This document shows, one piece after another, positions 23,878 through 37,800 of a stretch of DNA of 64,000 nt. This stretch comes from Membranipora membranacea (taxonomy: Eukaryota > Bryozoa > Gymnolaemata > Cheilostomatida > Membraniporidae). Location of the stretch: positions 12,710,001 through 12,774,000 of the forward strand of contig OU612065.1 in NCBI GenBank assembly GCA_914767715.1, read 5' to 3'. Every line of letters starts with the position of its first letter. Within the stretch, counting starts at the first letter, position 1. The position numbers and the translations under genes were made by a program. The notes beneath the pieces are model-generated. The model saw nothing but the letters and a program-made list of their open reading frames with translations, was not told the origin of the DNA and searched no databases.

Positions 23878-26800
23878 CACAATTATTTGACTACGCTGTG
23901 TTCGCTATGGTTGGAGAGACTTATGGTTGAACAAAGCTCTTTATTTATCTCTTATATTATTGTATATAGTATACAGCAAAATACATGGACACAAAATAAA
24001 ACTTCATCAACTCTCATTGATTCCCAGCCAACAAATTGTTCAGATAGTTTATAGATATGATAATAAAAGTTGTTACAGCATGCACGTAGTTATGATTTTC
24101 ATCGCTGAATGATACATATTGATCAGGAGAAATACTCAAGACTATCCCAAAATTTTCACATCCGACTTCATATGTAGAAGAACAATAAAATTATTTTACT
24201 TGTCACGGTTATTATCAAAAGTATTAGTTAAAAGATAGTGGGCTGTCAGCCGTTTTGCATTTCAATTTGAAACTGTGCAGCCGCTTTAGGAGAGCTGTTT
24301 TGCCAAAATGTGTTCTGAAGGAAGGTTTTATTACTTAGCATTCTTTGCTGTTACTCTAATGTAATGCAAAAAATGCAATTTTTGGGGGTCTAGACTTTTT
24401 GATAAACCTTGTGGTAGCATCGGGTAAATTGTCCTGGGTAGGTAGGACCTGTCCTGCCCTCTCTGGTAAGATTTGGTAAGGCTGTGACTGCTTTCAGGGT
24501 TATGCCCTCACACTATTTATCTGTGTGCGCAGAAAACCTTGATATTACGATAAATTAATAGCATTTCTCATTGGTTTTCTGAAGCTAATACTGTAAAATG
24601 ATTGGCTGCACAAACTAGGTCATGAAGGCTAGTTATGGGAGTGAACTATGAGAAAATATCAATCCACCAAGGCTTTCCATAAAATCTTGGGTTACTAGTA
24701 ACATCAAGCAAGAAATAGTTCCATATTAGATTCTTATGAGTTGAATGTGTTGGCCAGCCTGCAGGTTATAAGATAATACCTTGTTGCAATCAATTCTTAT
24801 AGCCTTGTAAGGCCCCTCCGAGTAAGAATTCAAGTCACGTGACTTGACCTTATTCACAAATTTCTGGATAAATTTGGAGAAGGGTAAATCTGCAAAAAGT
24901 TCTTGAACTTGAGGAATGATGGAGAGTGCTAAGTGGCTGGTGCTACATATATGCCAATAAGCTCCTCCACACATCATTGAATGTAAGTTTGAATTGTATA
25001 TTTGAATTAAAACTATGTATGGGTCACATTTGAAGATGAACATGTTACAGTAGTAGGGCTGTAATGGATGGATGAATATTCCTACCTACCTAGCCTCTAG
25101 GTCTAGGACTTACTTTAGTCCTAATAATTCTATCACTCAGTTGAGGTCAAATTAGTATCATCATCCTCAATTCAATTTGTGTAGTTGGGAATTTGTATCT
25201 CTACCTACTTTTCATCTTAATAATTTCAAAATACTTGCCAAAATCCAGACCTTGCCTATCTTATCTAGGCCATTTTTGAAAATTCAAGAACATCCACACA
25301 CTAGACTAGCCTACTACTACTAGCCTGGCCCTGGCTGGGCATTTACACCCTACCCTATGGTACAAGAACAGTTGAAAAGCACCAAGCCACAACAACCCTT
25401 CTAAAGTATTCTTTTCTCAGGGTTGGGGTCAGGGTGGATTGGCTGCACCAACCAAGGAGTAAAAACCTTGGACCAACCACTGGTTCCTGGGGCATGTGTG
25501 TATGCTATCTATCTATCCATGGCATAGAAAAAAATGAGTATCTAAGCCCTGTTCTGGCTAGATAGGGACCAATGCAGCCAAATATCAGAACAAAAATGAA
25601 TGACTTTATTCAAAAAGCCCACATCAGATAAAGTCTCGTCATCATGGAATTGGGATATGAAAATTTGCTTTAGGTTGTTAGTTTTCTGCCTCTGGTACCT
25701 TGTTACGAATTACAACTATCAGGTGTATTTAGGGTTAATTTCTCGGGTAATCTATTGTTTCATAGTTCAATGGTTAACAGTACAAGTCGACAAGGTTGAT
25801 GTGAGACCTCTTATTTACATAAGGGAAAGTGTTGGTGTATTCCTGTGGGACTACAGGCTACAGCAGGCCTGTTTCCTTATGTCATGATATTTAACACAAA
25901 CTGTTCATTCTGAATAGTTTTGTGATATCTTACATTCTCCTCGCATTCATCCATAGGACACCAACCCACTGTTTCATAAGCAGCATGGAACCTGCGCTCG
26001 TGACATTGCTGGTTAACATTGCCATAGGGCCTATGTATGTATACCCTTGGGATCTTAGTAAATGAAGCCTTTTGTAACATCAGTTTAAAGTGGACTACTG
26101 GATCAGTCGATTGGATTATATAGATAGGTTGTACCAATGGGAATAACCCATGCCACAAATTGAAAGTGAATGTTTAGGGCCCAGTACCCATCAGATGAAT
26201 TACTTCATTGGGTCATATTCGGATTCATCCGGATCGTTGACTCAGGCTTTGGGTATTTCTCCCTAGTTTGCAGTCTCATTGATAAGCTCATCGAGTTAAG
26301 ACAAGGTACTCAACATAGGACATCTAGCAGGTTGTCTTTCTCATTAACGAAGAAGATTAAGGTTTGCAAGAATCAGTCAAAGTAGCTGTTACGTTGGAGA
26401 AGTAATATGTCTATGTGTGCTGTACTAAGTTATAACAATACAACTGAAAATTGGGTTCCCGGTATAGTGATAGAGATTCCAAAGTACATTCAAATTGTTG
26501 CTAATAGTAAATCTCTTTACTTTACAGTTTGTAGTCATTACCAACCGATGTATCATCAAGACATAGGCAACATCTGAAGTCATACCAGAAACCATACCAA
26601 AGCATCAAGTAAGTACCCTTACAAAATATATACAGGTGTAAAATTGCTGCAATATCATTATTGCCTACATAAAACTCCATTAAGGGAATATTGCTTGCAT
26701 TCCGTATAAAATCATAGTAATAGGTAAAGCAATTAGCTGTTATGTTCATTTTTATGTACATTGACTTCGATGTTTTGTCCAGCCAAACAGAGAACTGAAA

Positions 26801-28845
26801 GAATAAGGCAAATGCTATTGAGCAGTAACATCTTTTTTGTTGTATTAGCATAAGCAATTTTATGGTCAACCAACATTCTATGGATGAATGTGGAGTCTTT
26901 GTTTTTGGATGAAAGGGCGAGTGTTTCAGCGTTCCCTTTGTGATGCTATTGTGTTCGAAGTATGCTGCTAGCTCAGAGACTAATGGAATCAATGGAGTAT
27001 ACTGTAAAAAAATGTCATCGAATTCGTTGTCCTTAGCTGGAACTAGCGAATGTATAGTTGTCATAAACGGCTTGCTGCATGTAGCTGTATTTCGGATTGT
27101 TCTACTACAGTTGATTTCCTTGCAGTAACTTTCAAAAACTTATCTGCAATGCTTCGTACTTGGTGTGCGCAAACAATTTCATCAGGTCCTTTGTGTTTTA
27201 ATGTTGAAAATGAGATAATTTATCATGTGCTGGTTTGAATGATATTCCCAGAGGTTGTTAATTTACTTCAGACAAGATTTCCTTTTTGGTGAAATGAAAT
27301 GCTATATTCTGTAACCCTGCTTGTAATGAAAACGAGATGCTTTATCGCCCATGCTGGACCACAGTTTTACCACAGCCAGGCTTACTATCCATCCATCATC
27401 ATAACCTTAAAACATAAACCTTAAATTTGATTTTTTGATGATGTGTTAGATTGATTGGATACTTGCATCAGTAGCATCTATGAATTGAGTGAAGGTTTTT
27501 TTGGGCAGGGTAGTTCTGTTCACAGCTTTGTATTATTACAATAACAGTGTAATCTCATGAGTTGAATATGAGATATTGATTATATGATAGAGGGTGCTTT
27601 AGTTATATTCACTGGGCATTGATTCTTTCTCAGCTGCTATGATCACTATGTGCTCTACTCTATAAAATATATCTATGCTATGCAAAATATCAGCTTGCTC
27701 CATCTCTGCAGGGCTGTTTCACTCTAATTGTTATCCGATCCTCTTTCTGCTTTTCTGAAGGCAATGGCCATTGCGACTACATTCATAATCACAGCTAGAC
27801 CAATATCATAAAGACACTCATACATTAGTTTGTGGTGTAATGGCACGGCCATTTCTCTCAGTAAATATCACTTAATCATCATTTGACCGTGGCTTGTGTG
27901 TGCAGGCATTGGTGTGAAAATTAACTAGCTGGTGTGACACCTCCTTCTCAAAGGTGTTATGTGTTGTCAAGCTGTTACTTCACAATTAGTTGTTTCGTCT
28001 CAGTATCCAATATGGTCGTGTTGGTGGCAACTATATCATTGAGTTTCATAAGATTCACCTCCTTGTTGCTCTGTGATTGACGCAGGCCTGGGCACATCCA
28101 TCGCTGAGTGTATTCCAATGGCAGAGCCACTGACCAAAACATCTGGTACGTTCTGATGCATGCATAGTTTGTATGTATGTTTTTGTTGTTCACCGCATGC
28201 ACTGCCTTGCTTAACAGAATCAGTTGACAAAAAACCCACACTGTTTGCAGTACGGACTGTATGTTTTGGATGTAACATCAGAATTATATGATTAGTAATA
28301 ACTGTTCATTAGGCCTATACAGAATTAATTAGTGAGAGCAGTCCAAGGTGGACCTGTATGATTGGTCTGGGAATGGATTCTGTCAATATTTTTCAGCACC
28401 TATTATTGCACTCTCTGGAACATACTTGTCATTTGTTACTATGCTCTGGTTAAACCCAAACAGCATTTACATTTGGCTGACTGGTTGTTTGTACTGCTAG
28501 ACACATTTTGGTTGCAAGTTTGATTTGTTCGTAAAGACTGTTGATAATGTGTGTCTTAGCTCCTTCCCATGCCTGCAATACTAGGTGTTTTATGGAAGGA
28601 AATCATACAGTCTACTAGTTTGCAGTGCCACAGTACACCTGCCTTAATTAGCTCTGTTCACTCCTCGGTCTTCATGCTGAAGGTTTTGAGCTCCAACCAC
28701 TGCTACGGCTGTCAAATGGTGATATTTTGAAAATGAAATTGTTCTCAATCCAGATACCTGCATGAATCAATATTGTTAGGGATCTACCAAAAACCCAGAG
28801 GTTCTGACTTTTGCGTAACTATTGATACTGATATGGAATATTCAA
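23878..28845. other. Long non-coding stretch upstream of TNRC6
   Basis: Five kilobases lie between the ASPH 3' end and the first supported TNRC6 exon. It should hold the TNRC6 promoter and any 5' exons, none of which I could identify. It contains an 18-bp CACGTG palindrome (24830-24847). It also has a 180-codon minus-strand open frame (27064-26522) without recognisable homology. No repeat family was recognised. Confidence 0.5.
24830..24847. promoter_or_regulatory. 18-bp perfect palindrome containing the CLEAR/E-box 10-mer GTCACGTGAC
   Basis: TCAAGTCACGTGACTTGA is fully self-complementary. Its centre, GTCACGTGAC (24834-24843), is the optimal site for bHLH-zip factors of the USF/MITF/TFE family. 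It lies about 4 kb upstream of the first recognised TNRC6 exon, so a role in that promoter is only a suggestion. The identical 10-mer occurs between EIF3L and EIF4E3. Confidence 0.45.
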
Positions 28846-31800
28846 ATGATATGTCTGAAAGCAGAGGCAACCCCTCTAACCAGCAGTTCAATTTTTGTAG
28901 ACAAAGTTCATGACTTAACGTGGAATTTGCCTGTGTCATTTGCTAGTCCATGGAACGGGATCGTGAGCTCAAACTTGCAATCTCTACCTCCTTCAAGCTC
29001 TGTGATTGTCAACAGTGAGGATACCCTCGAGTGGCCTCCCATTGGTAGGTTTTCTCATCCACATTCACCCAAAATATGCCCATGAAAGCCTGTTTATGCT
29101 TGCCAGTTTCTGTCTTTTGAGGGCATGTTGTCAAGTCCACCTCACTACTTGAAGAATACATATAAACTTAGGTAAATGTATAGCGTATGTCATGTAGGTA
29201 GACCCTCATGAGTTTTATAATGTAATGTAGACAGTCATGTTCGCGTCTCTTGTCTATGTCGACTCTGAAATCTGTATTTGTCTCTCAACTAGACTTCCAT
29301 TTTGACAATTATGTTTATACTTTGCATTTGTACTATCACTGATGGTCTAAGGAAGCTCTTTGCTCTGGCCATACCATTTACTTACATCGACCTCAATTAT
29401 AGAATGAATTTCTGGCCTGAAGTTATCTCTTTATCCATACGTTTGTATGTTGTCAATTCCAGGTGATTCTGATGACTTGTCGCTGCATCTACAGCAATCA
29501 AACAACAAATGCAACAACTCCTACAATAATAATATCTCTTCAGCTGCCATATCAATGTCAACTGCTGCTGAATTGAATATCAACTCAGCTACAAATACTC
29601 GGACTGCTGCCGGCTCATCGACAGCGATCAGCAATCACAATACCTCATCAGCTGCTGCTGATATCAGCAGTGAAGCCAGCAGCAGCAGAAATATGGCTGC
29701 AATAAGCAGTCAGTCAGCCCCCGGCAGCGGCCCTATCAGTGGTGGTGCCCCGGGTGGCTCTCTCGGTGCTCCTCTCCCCTCTCGATCCTCAGATATATCG
29801 ACCTCAAACTCTGTGATAAACTCTTCTAGTTCAGGTATGTTACCTTCTGTCATAGCTGGAAACCCAAATTCATAATCACTTTATAATCACTGGGTAACAT
29901 AAAGATTGTTATTTCTTATTCTTTCACTGTTTTCAAGAAGCAATTAAACCTGTATGAGTGCTACCCCCTACTTACTGATCCTCAAACAATTATCACAGCA
30001 GGCCATTTGTCACCAGCTGTCCCTGCAGGAAAGGTCCTAGGTAATTTGTGGGCTCATATCAAGAAAAACCACACTCTGAGTAAGAACGAGAGCCTATGTC
30101 ACATGCTACAAGGGAGGGGGTCATAGCAAAAATGAAATTTGTGATATATATACATAGTTTGTCAAAATACTACAAGTAGTGAGCTTGGATTCTCTGCTGA
30201 ATATGATGTAGGAAGGGATAACATGTAGTTTGGAGAGGCCTTGTTATGAGTTATGTAGGTCGTTCTTCTCAATATCTAACACTATTTTTACCTTGTTACT
30301 GGGATACAACTCAACTATTGTATTTGTATCAAGGAAATAATATCCTTTCTTATCTATTCAAAGCTTCTGCTGTATGGATTTATTAGCTGGTAAATGCAGC
30401 TCTAAGCTTTTTGACCAACACTGCAAGTACAGGAGCTGTACAAAACTGTGTTGCGAATTGAGTTGCCTGAAACTTTATATCGGGATGACTCAGGTTTTAG
30501 TATTCCTGGTTATTTAGGGGAAGAAGTGGGAACCCAAATCAGAGCGCTGGAAAGGGGGTATGATGGCTAAGTCATAGAACAAATGTTATAGTCTTTTTTC
30601 TTTATCTGTTGCAGCAATTACAGCCCACAGTGACCAGCCATGGTTTGATGGCAACTCTATGCCTGGAGGCTGGGAGAAACAGGTAAATATCTTATTCTCT
30701 AACCTTATTAAGAATTGTCTTTCTACCTTCCGCAACATCTTCGTGTGTATGTTTCCAGTTTAAATAACAAGGTGGGGCTCTCTTACAGTGATGGTCACCT
30801 CCACAGTCTCACTTCATGCTGCCAGTGGTTTTTCTTACTTGACTCAAGGTGGTCAGGTGCTGTAATGTCCTTGTATGAAGATGATGGTTGACTGGTTGGA
30901 AAAGTGATATAGGATGTCAATGACACGATTCCTAATGTGTTCTAGATTTAACCTGCTGCATGTAACACGAGGTTCTATTTAAAGATTTCACTCCCTAGAT
31001 GACTCCGCCTTCAAGTTTCTCAATATACGAGTGACAGTTCTACGACATATCGATAATTTTGCTCAAACGTTTCCGTTGATGAAATTTTTATATGGCTGTG
31101 TCATTTGTTTGGATTTGCCTCTTTTTTATGTAATGTCAATTTAGTAACAAGTTTATGAATAGTTAGATATGGGAAGCCGAGATGAGTGCTCCTTTTTTGG
31201 TAACAAAATAGGCAATGTACAACACTTCACGCCCCTACTATCCAGTGATAACCATCACTCTTGGCACGGAATTTGTAACTCCCTTCTCTTGGTATGCCTG
31301 TACCAGTTGATATCATATTGAATATTTTATTCAATTTTATACGACATCAAATGGTATTCTTACTCTATATATTGATGAGGATTTGCTAGTTCAATTTCCT
31401 GAATGGTGATGGTTATGGTTGACTGAGATGAACTTCAATGACTTCTTTCGATGCCTCTATTACTGCTGGAAGTTGTGCCAGCTAGCTACAGTCCGGTGTG
31501 TGAGAATTGTTGGCGTGAAATTTATGTGGGCTTATATCATGACCATATGGACCATTTTATAATCAACTATGGTTATATTAGTGAAATTAGCTTTTGGTTG
31601 TGAGGAAATTTAAAAAAGTGGATACAGCTAAGATCACTGTTATTTCTGTCATTGTCTTGTAGCTTTATTCCGTCAAATTCTTATGAAATTGCTGGTTTGC
31701 TGAAAATGTCAGGTTAAATTGCTGAGATGTCACTATTGGCTTACATCAGTATTACAAGTAGACTGCTTGACTACGATTAGATGCCTGGAGCGCTCCACAA

Positions 31801-34800
31801 CCTTGTTATTACTGCTGCAGCCAAGACATTTTGTGTTCAGTTTAGTCAGTATATAACCTTTATGATGATGACACGTGATAGATGGGTTATTGGATCACGT
31901 GACCTGTCTATAGCAAATCAACTAAGTAGTGGTTTATTAGCATTACCTAGACAAGAGCTAAGACTAGTGAGGCTGGGCAGGCAATGCGCTGCAGCTGCAC
32001 TCCATTTTCATGATATCACAGCTATTTAATAATAGAAGGTTCTGAGTTGTAATGGGATTAAAATTAAATCTGACGATAGCTAGCCTGTGTTGAAGGAGAG
32101 GTATGTAGTGGACAGCAACTCCCTCTGAGATGCCGTATTTTCATAGTCTTGAGTCTTGATAAACTGAGTTCTATTGTTGTATTTGTGTATTGCTTTGGTA
32201 TAAGACAGCCATATTGCATCTGATATTTTAATCCTAGTTTGTAGAGCAAGCATAGTTTTAGTCTCAAATATTGATCCAACAGCCATTCAATGTTCTGAGA
32301 AGATCAGTAATAAGAATAAGTGTTTCACTCCTTGGGTAACTGATATATAAATTGATCTGACTAGTTCGTGTAAGCATTCAGCTCTCCTGACAACAGACAA
32401 TCAAATATGTAATGATTATAGGCTCACTGTTCCTGTCACTAGCTGGCATAGGAACCTCAGGGCTAGAATACAGTACTCTGGTGTTTCTCACTGCTACTGC
32501 TGCCTAGCTGCTGCTGGTCTTTGTCTGTACTGTCCGTACCAGTATAAGTGCTGAGACCTCTTGGTGTTCGCTTATAGTCGGGGCAATGTTGGGCCAGTAT
32601 TTATTGACTACTGTTGACCTGTATACCTTGTTTTACTCAGACAACTTTCTCCCTGTTTGCTCGGCATAGTTTCTCTGATCCCTTTGTCGTCAAGTTCAAT
32701 AGGGGCCAAAATAAACAGCTAGCTCATGGGGCGAGACATACTGTAACATCATGTTTACTGACCTTGCTAGCCGTTTATGAAGTTGTTCCTAGCCAACAAT
32801 TGAAACTGAATCTGGTTATGCTTACTTGCCCTAACTAAATCTGCATGTTATTCAAAGTGTGTGTATAGTTTTTTTGCTACTAGCGCAATAGGCTCAAATT
32901 ATCAAATTAATAACAGGCTTTGCTAGCCATGTACAATACATTAGCTTTCTTGCCAACAGTGGACAGAACAACATTTTATAGTTATGTTGAATGCTAATAG
33001 GTTAAGACAGAGTGAATTACGGAGCAAGTAAACTGAATTCTTCTACTACTTCAAAGATACTTTGGCTAAGTTTTACTTATGGAAAGCTGAGTATTGAAAT
33101 GAGTTGGTCTGTGTTATTGCTGTTGTAGATCGGAAGTCATCCAGCAACTCCAAGACTAGATCAGCAGGCGAACACATCGGCTACTAGTCAGTTTTCAGAC
33201 TGGGGTCAGCCATCATTCCCTTCATTCAGTGGTGATGCTAGTGGCGCCAGCAAGTGGGGAGCGTCACCTACTTCCAACTTAACCAACAGCAACAGTATGC
33301 AAACTGCCTGGGGTTCTCAATCTCCTAGTCTCAATCGCCAGCAATCATCCACAGAATCATGGGGTATACCATCAGCAAGTCCTATGACCGGAACATCTCA
33401 GTGGGGTCTGCCATCATCAACTACTTCAACAGGAAACAGCGACTCCGATCAACAGGATTCCTGGGGCCAACCAAATCGATTACCCAATGCTGGCACTGAT
33501 GGCTGGGGCCAGTCATCTTCTTCCGGTGGTCAATCTAATCCGTCCAGTGCAAATGCGCATCTCAGTCAATGGGGGCAACCCCAATCCGCTACACAACCTT
33601 CCTCTACTTGGCCAACTACTAACAGCGGAGGCAGTAATCAGCAAAGCCAGCCTCTGCTCCCTCAATCCACCACTGCCTCTGTGAGCTCTATGTCAGTGGC
33701 AGCAGCAGCCAGTCCCTCCTCTGGCTCCCTGATCACCAGTTCTAGCACTGTGTCACAGTCACAGTGGGGTGCTACTTCTAGTACTGGTCAACCCTCAGCT
33801 GGCCTCACATCTCCCACCAGCAGTGCGTCAGGAGGGCTCGCCTCTCCTAGTAAGGAGGGATCAGCTCCAACCATGTCCTGGGCTAATGCAGCAGCTGCAG
33901 GATTGCCAAAGGCTCCACCCAAACCTCCGGAGCCTGTTGACCCGGTGAAACTAGCTATTGAGCAGACTATCAACAATCCAGAAGGTTGGGGTAAGATGCC
34001 TGTCAGGCAAGATACATGCTGGGGAAAACCGCCTGAGAAAAAGAAACAAGATGATTCAAATCAGTGGCAAGCGGCCCCAAATAATGGTAAGCACTAGCTA
34101 TGGTACCAGCATAATAAGTTATGATGGCTCTTTCCTGCTTTCAGTACTCAGTTGTTTTGACGCTTTGAGCTGTAAAAAATGTCATGAAAATTGAAAACGA
34201 TGGATACTGTTATTGACAATTAATATGCAGTCATGACTGAGATGTCACTCTTACTCTCAGGGAGACTTTATTGATGTTACTTAGATTATTATCAATGTCT
34301 CAATTTAGTTTCACTGTCCATCAAGACCAGCTCAGGATAGTCTTTAAAAATAGCAAGTAGTAGCTGCTCTCCTATATCCACTGAGCTGTAGGATGAATTG
34401 ACGTCAGGCTCTAATGAACAACTGTCATGCTATCTTTTATTCACACACATAATGTTGACTTACACAGGCACTGCTATCTGGGAGTCGGTCAAGAGTTCTC
34501 AGGGACAGCAACCTAAGTTTGAAGATAAGAGTACTTGGAATCAAAAGGTAGCAGGGAACAATGATCCTAATGTATGGAACGGAGAGGGATCAAAGGGTAA
34601 AGATAATGCATTGTGGGACAATGTACCGTCTCAGAAAGAATCAGAGCCAGTGTAAGTCTTCACTCAGGTTGTTGTTGCTCTACATTGTCATGCTAAGGAC
34701 ATCAGTACTTGGCTTCTTTGAATAGGAAATTTTTGGTAGTATTGTTCTCCACAAAATGATAGTAGCATAATTTTGAATTAACAATGCTTCATCTTGTTGC

Positions 34801-37800
34801 GCTCAAATTTCATTCAGCATTCAATTTTTCAATATCTTTCACCATCACATCATGACTGGAAATTGATTTTATAACATAGTGTGTAGTCACATCTTGTGTA
34901 ATGGGGTTGATTTTAGTGACCAAACGAATCAATGGAATGCAGGAGCTCCTCAGTCATCTAGAACCTTGTCACAGTCATCAGGAGGAGACACTGCTGGTCA
35001 CGCTGATGCTGGATGGAATGCTCCAGCTGTTACTCGTGCAAGCCCACCCAACTCAATCAACCATCAACCTACAATAAGCAATGACTCTCCCAGCTGGGCC
35101 ACACAGAACAGTGTTCCTGATGCCAGCAAACTCAATAGATGGGACTCCAATCCAGGACCAGGGCCCGGACAAAGACCACCTCCAATCAACCGAATGAACT
35201 CTATGACTGAGTCAGGTGGGTTATGATTGCAAACATAATTCCATAGTTGAATGCAGGATAGCCACATTCACTGGTAGAGTTCATAGTCAGCGCCAATGTG
35301 GTGTAGATCTTGAGGGAAGACATTTATACATAACCTACAATTTCAATTTAGCCACTAGCAAAGAAGTCATGGTGACATGGAGGTACTAGAAATGTCACTG
35401 AATAATAATAATTGCTTATGTCTGGTCAATGCTTTTTAAAAATGCTGTAAGGCCTCAGTTAGTAATGAGGTGATTCCATCACAGTCATTTTGTGTAAAAG
35501 TTTGATAAATGGTGTACTGTGAGATGCATTGACTTTCTATCAGAACAATAATGGGATAGCGAGCAGTCCTGTGGTTTTGAGCTTCCAGATCCAATTCAAT
35601 GAAACATGCCTTTATCTCATCTGAGACTCCAGACAGGTGGTAATTAGAAATTACTGAGCTTGATTTATGCTCTTTAAGTTCTGGTAGTGAGCTCTGTTTG
35701 GAGCGATGGGTGGGTCTTCTCTTTTAAAGTTTAGTTTGAGAGAAAGAGTAGAGTAGGATTAAGCCAGCAGTGGTTACGAAATGTTAATTTGTCTTCAGAT
35801 ATGGCTGCTGCAGCAGTGGCCACGACTGCGGATAGTGGGGAGAGTGGCATGGTTGATATGCTGCAGCAGACAAGCAGATCTCTGCTTAGTCAGCCCTCTG
35901 CTCCCCTAACCGCTGCATCTGTTGGTAGTGGCGCCTCCGCCGCCACCTCCACAATGCAACTGATACAACCTCCTACTGCAAGAGGTTAGATAACTTGACA
36001 CCACCACCATCACTGTGTCGTTCGTAGTGATATGTTTGGCCATCTTTGGTGATATTTATAACTGGGTTATACTATAATAACGTTTGATGTTTACTTTCCT
36101 GTTGTAACTTGCCAACGTAGTGTGAGCTAAAATACTTCACTTCTGTCATTTATGTAACTGTCTTTACCCTAACTGAAACTTCAAATTTCACTGCACAAAC
36201 TGAGGCAGGACAGCCGCATCTCAGAAGACCTGCCTTTCGGTGTTGTTTTGTTATTAGCTCTGCAATTTGTTATACAATATCCTACTTGCATGAATAGTAC
36301 TCCAATTGATGTTGAAGATGGCCCAGCAGGTGCTTGTGAATTGTGGGATTTCAGTTCTTGAGTCACGGGAAGCTACTCAGACATATTGCATGAAATAGTG
36401 CTCGTTGCTCAGAGTCCTAAGACTTGTACAATACTGGTTAAAGCCTTCCTGTCAGTAGCATACCTGTTTGAGCGGGTCTAGTTGCCAAATAAGGCTATCA
36501 CTAGAAAGTATTTTGTTTCCGTCTTAATTGATGATACCAATGTCATTTTCACTTTATAGCCGTTTGAGTACACATTTCATTGTAGTTACCTAGCCCTGTC
36601 ACTTGAACTGATCACCTTGGCCAGGTACACTGCCTTGACACTAGAATTAGATGATGATAAGGTTGATTTCAGACTGATGTCACTACTGTATGGGGTAACG
36701 CATGATAACTACGTCCTTGAGCAAAAACACTGTTAGTAAACCAATCTACTTGCCACGATAAATCAACATGTCTTCCTTCCGATAAACTGTAGGATCGTCG
36801 TACTGGGACGGACCGGGAGGGCAGAGCAGACCCACTGCTGGCGGACCAGGAAACTGGAACTCAAGGCCACCTCCAAGCGGCTGGCCCAATGAAGGCTCAT
36901 CCTCTAACTCCGGCGGATGGGGAGGACAATCAACACAGAATAACTCCGGAGGTGGAGGATGGGGAGACGCTGGTCCACCGAGTAACAATCAGTGGAACTC
37001 TGGTCCTGCCAACAACAGGAAACCATCATTCACATGGGAAGATAATCAAAACAGCGCACCAGACTTTGGCGGCCAAAGAGACAGGAGGCAATTTGTAAGT
37101 TGATCTGGCTCTTCTCGTTATTGATGTAAGAATATGCATGTATAATATGGTTGTAGGGCAGCACTTTGTTCTCACTGTAAGTTGTGCCATTTCATGGAGC
37201 TTCTCTAAGCATTTTCATTACTTCTACATAACTTCTTCAATCTTGTTTGTTGGTCACCGAATTCTTACAGATGAAATGGGCCGATTGAAGATGCCCAAAG
37301 AATGTGTTTTTTCAAAAACTTGAGCCACATGCCAAACACAGTATACTCTCTGGCAGCAGTTCCAGTCCAATGAACATACAATATCACTTAATTGAAAAAT
37401 GATAATCTTGCTTTGGTATAAAAAATAATGTTCTTGCCAATATATGCATTTTAAAGAAAATAGGTCAAAACAAAGCGATACAATATAAACATAAATTACC
37501 CTGTATATGTACCAAACTTGTTCCTCCTTATACAGAAGAGTGAATCTGATGCCTCTATGATGTACGGCAGCGGTGATACTGATATGGGTGACTGGAATGA
37601 GGACATATCCGTTTGGTCAAGTGCCGGCGGTTTCAAGAATCCAAGAAAACATGTAAGATTTGCCTTAGTTTGTTAACTGCCAAACATGCTATCAGGTGTC
37701 ATGACAGGGTGATTTAGGAGCCATGACCTTGTGTATTTAATTGGCAACACTTGACATATCATTTTAGCTTTCAACTTTTTACTCCAGTTGTATTAGACCT

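Noticed and set aside
25600-25887. 95-codon plus frame with Trp residues as a possible upstream TNRC6 exon
   Set aside because: Its composition is hydrophobic and Tyr/Cys-rich rather than Ser/Gly/Asn-rich, and no suitable donor in the right phase was seen.
36746-36988. Pro-rich minus-strand frame opposite TNRC6
   Set aside because: It is the antisense shadow of the Gly/Trp-rich exon 36793-37094, which fits TNRC6 in phase and content.
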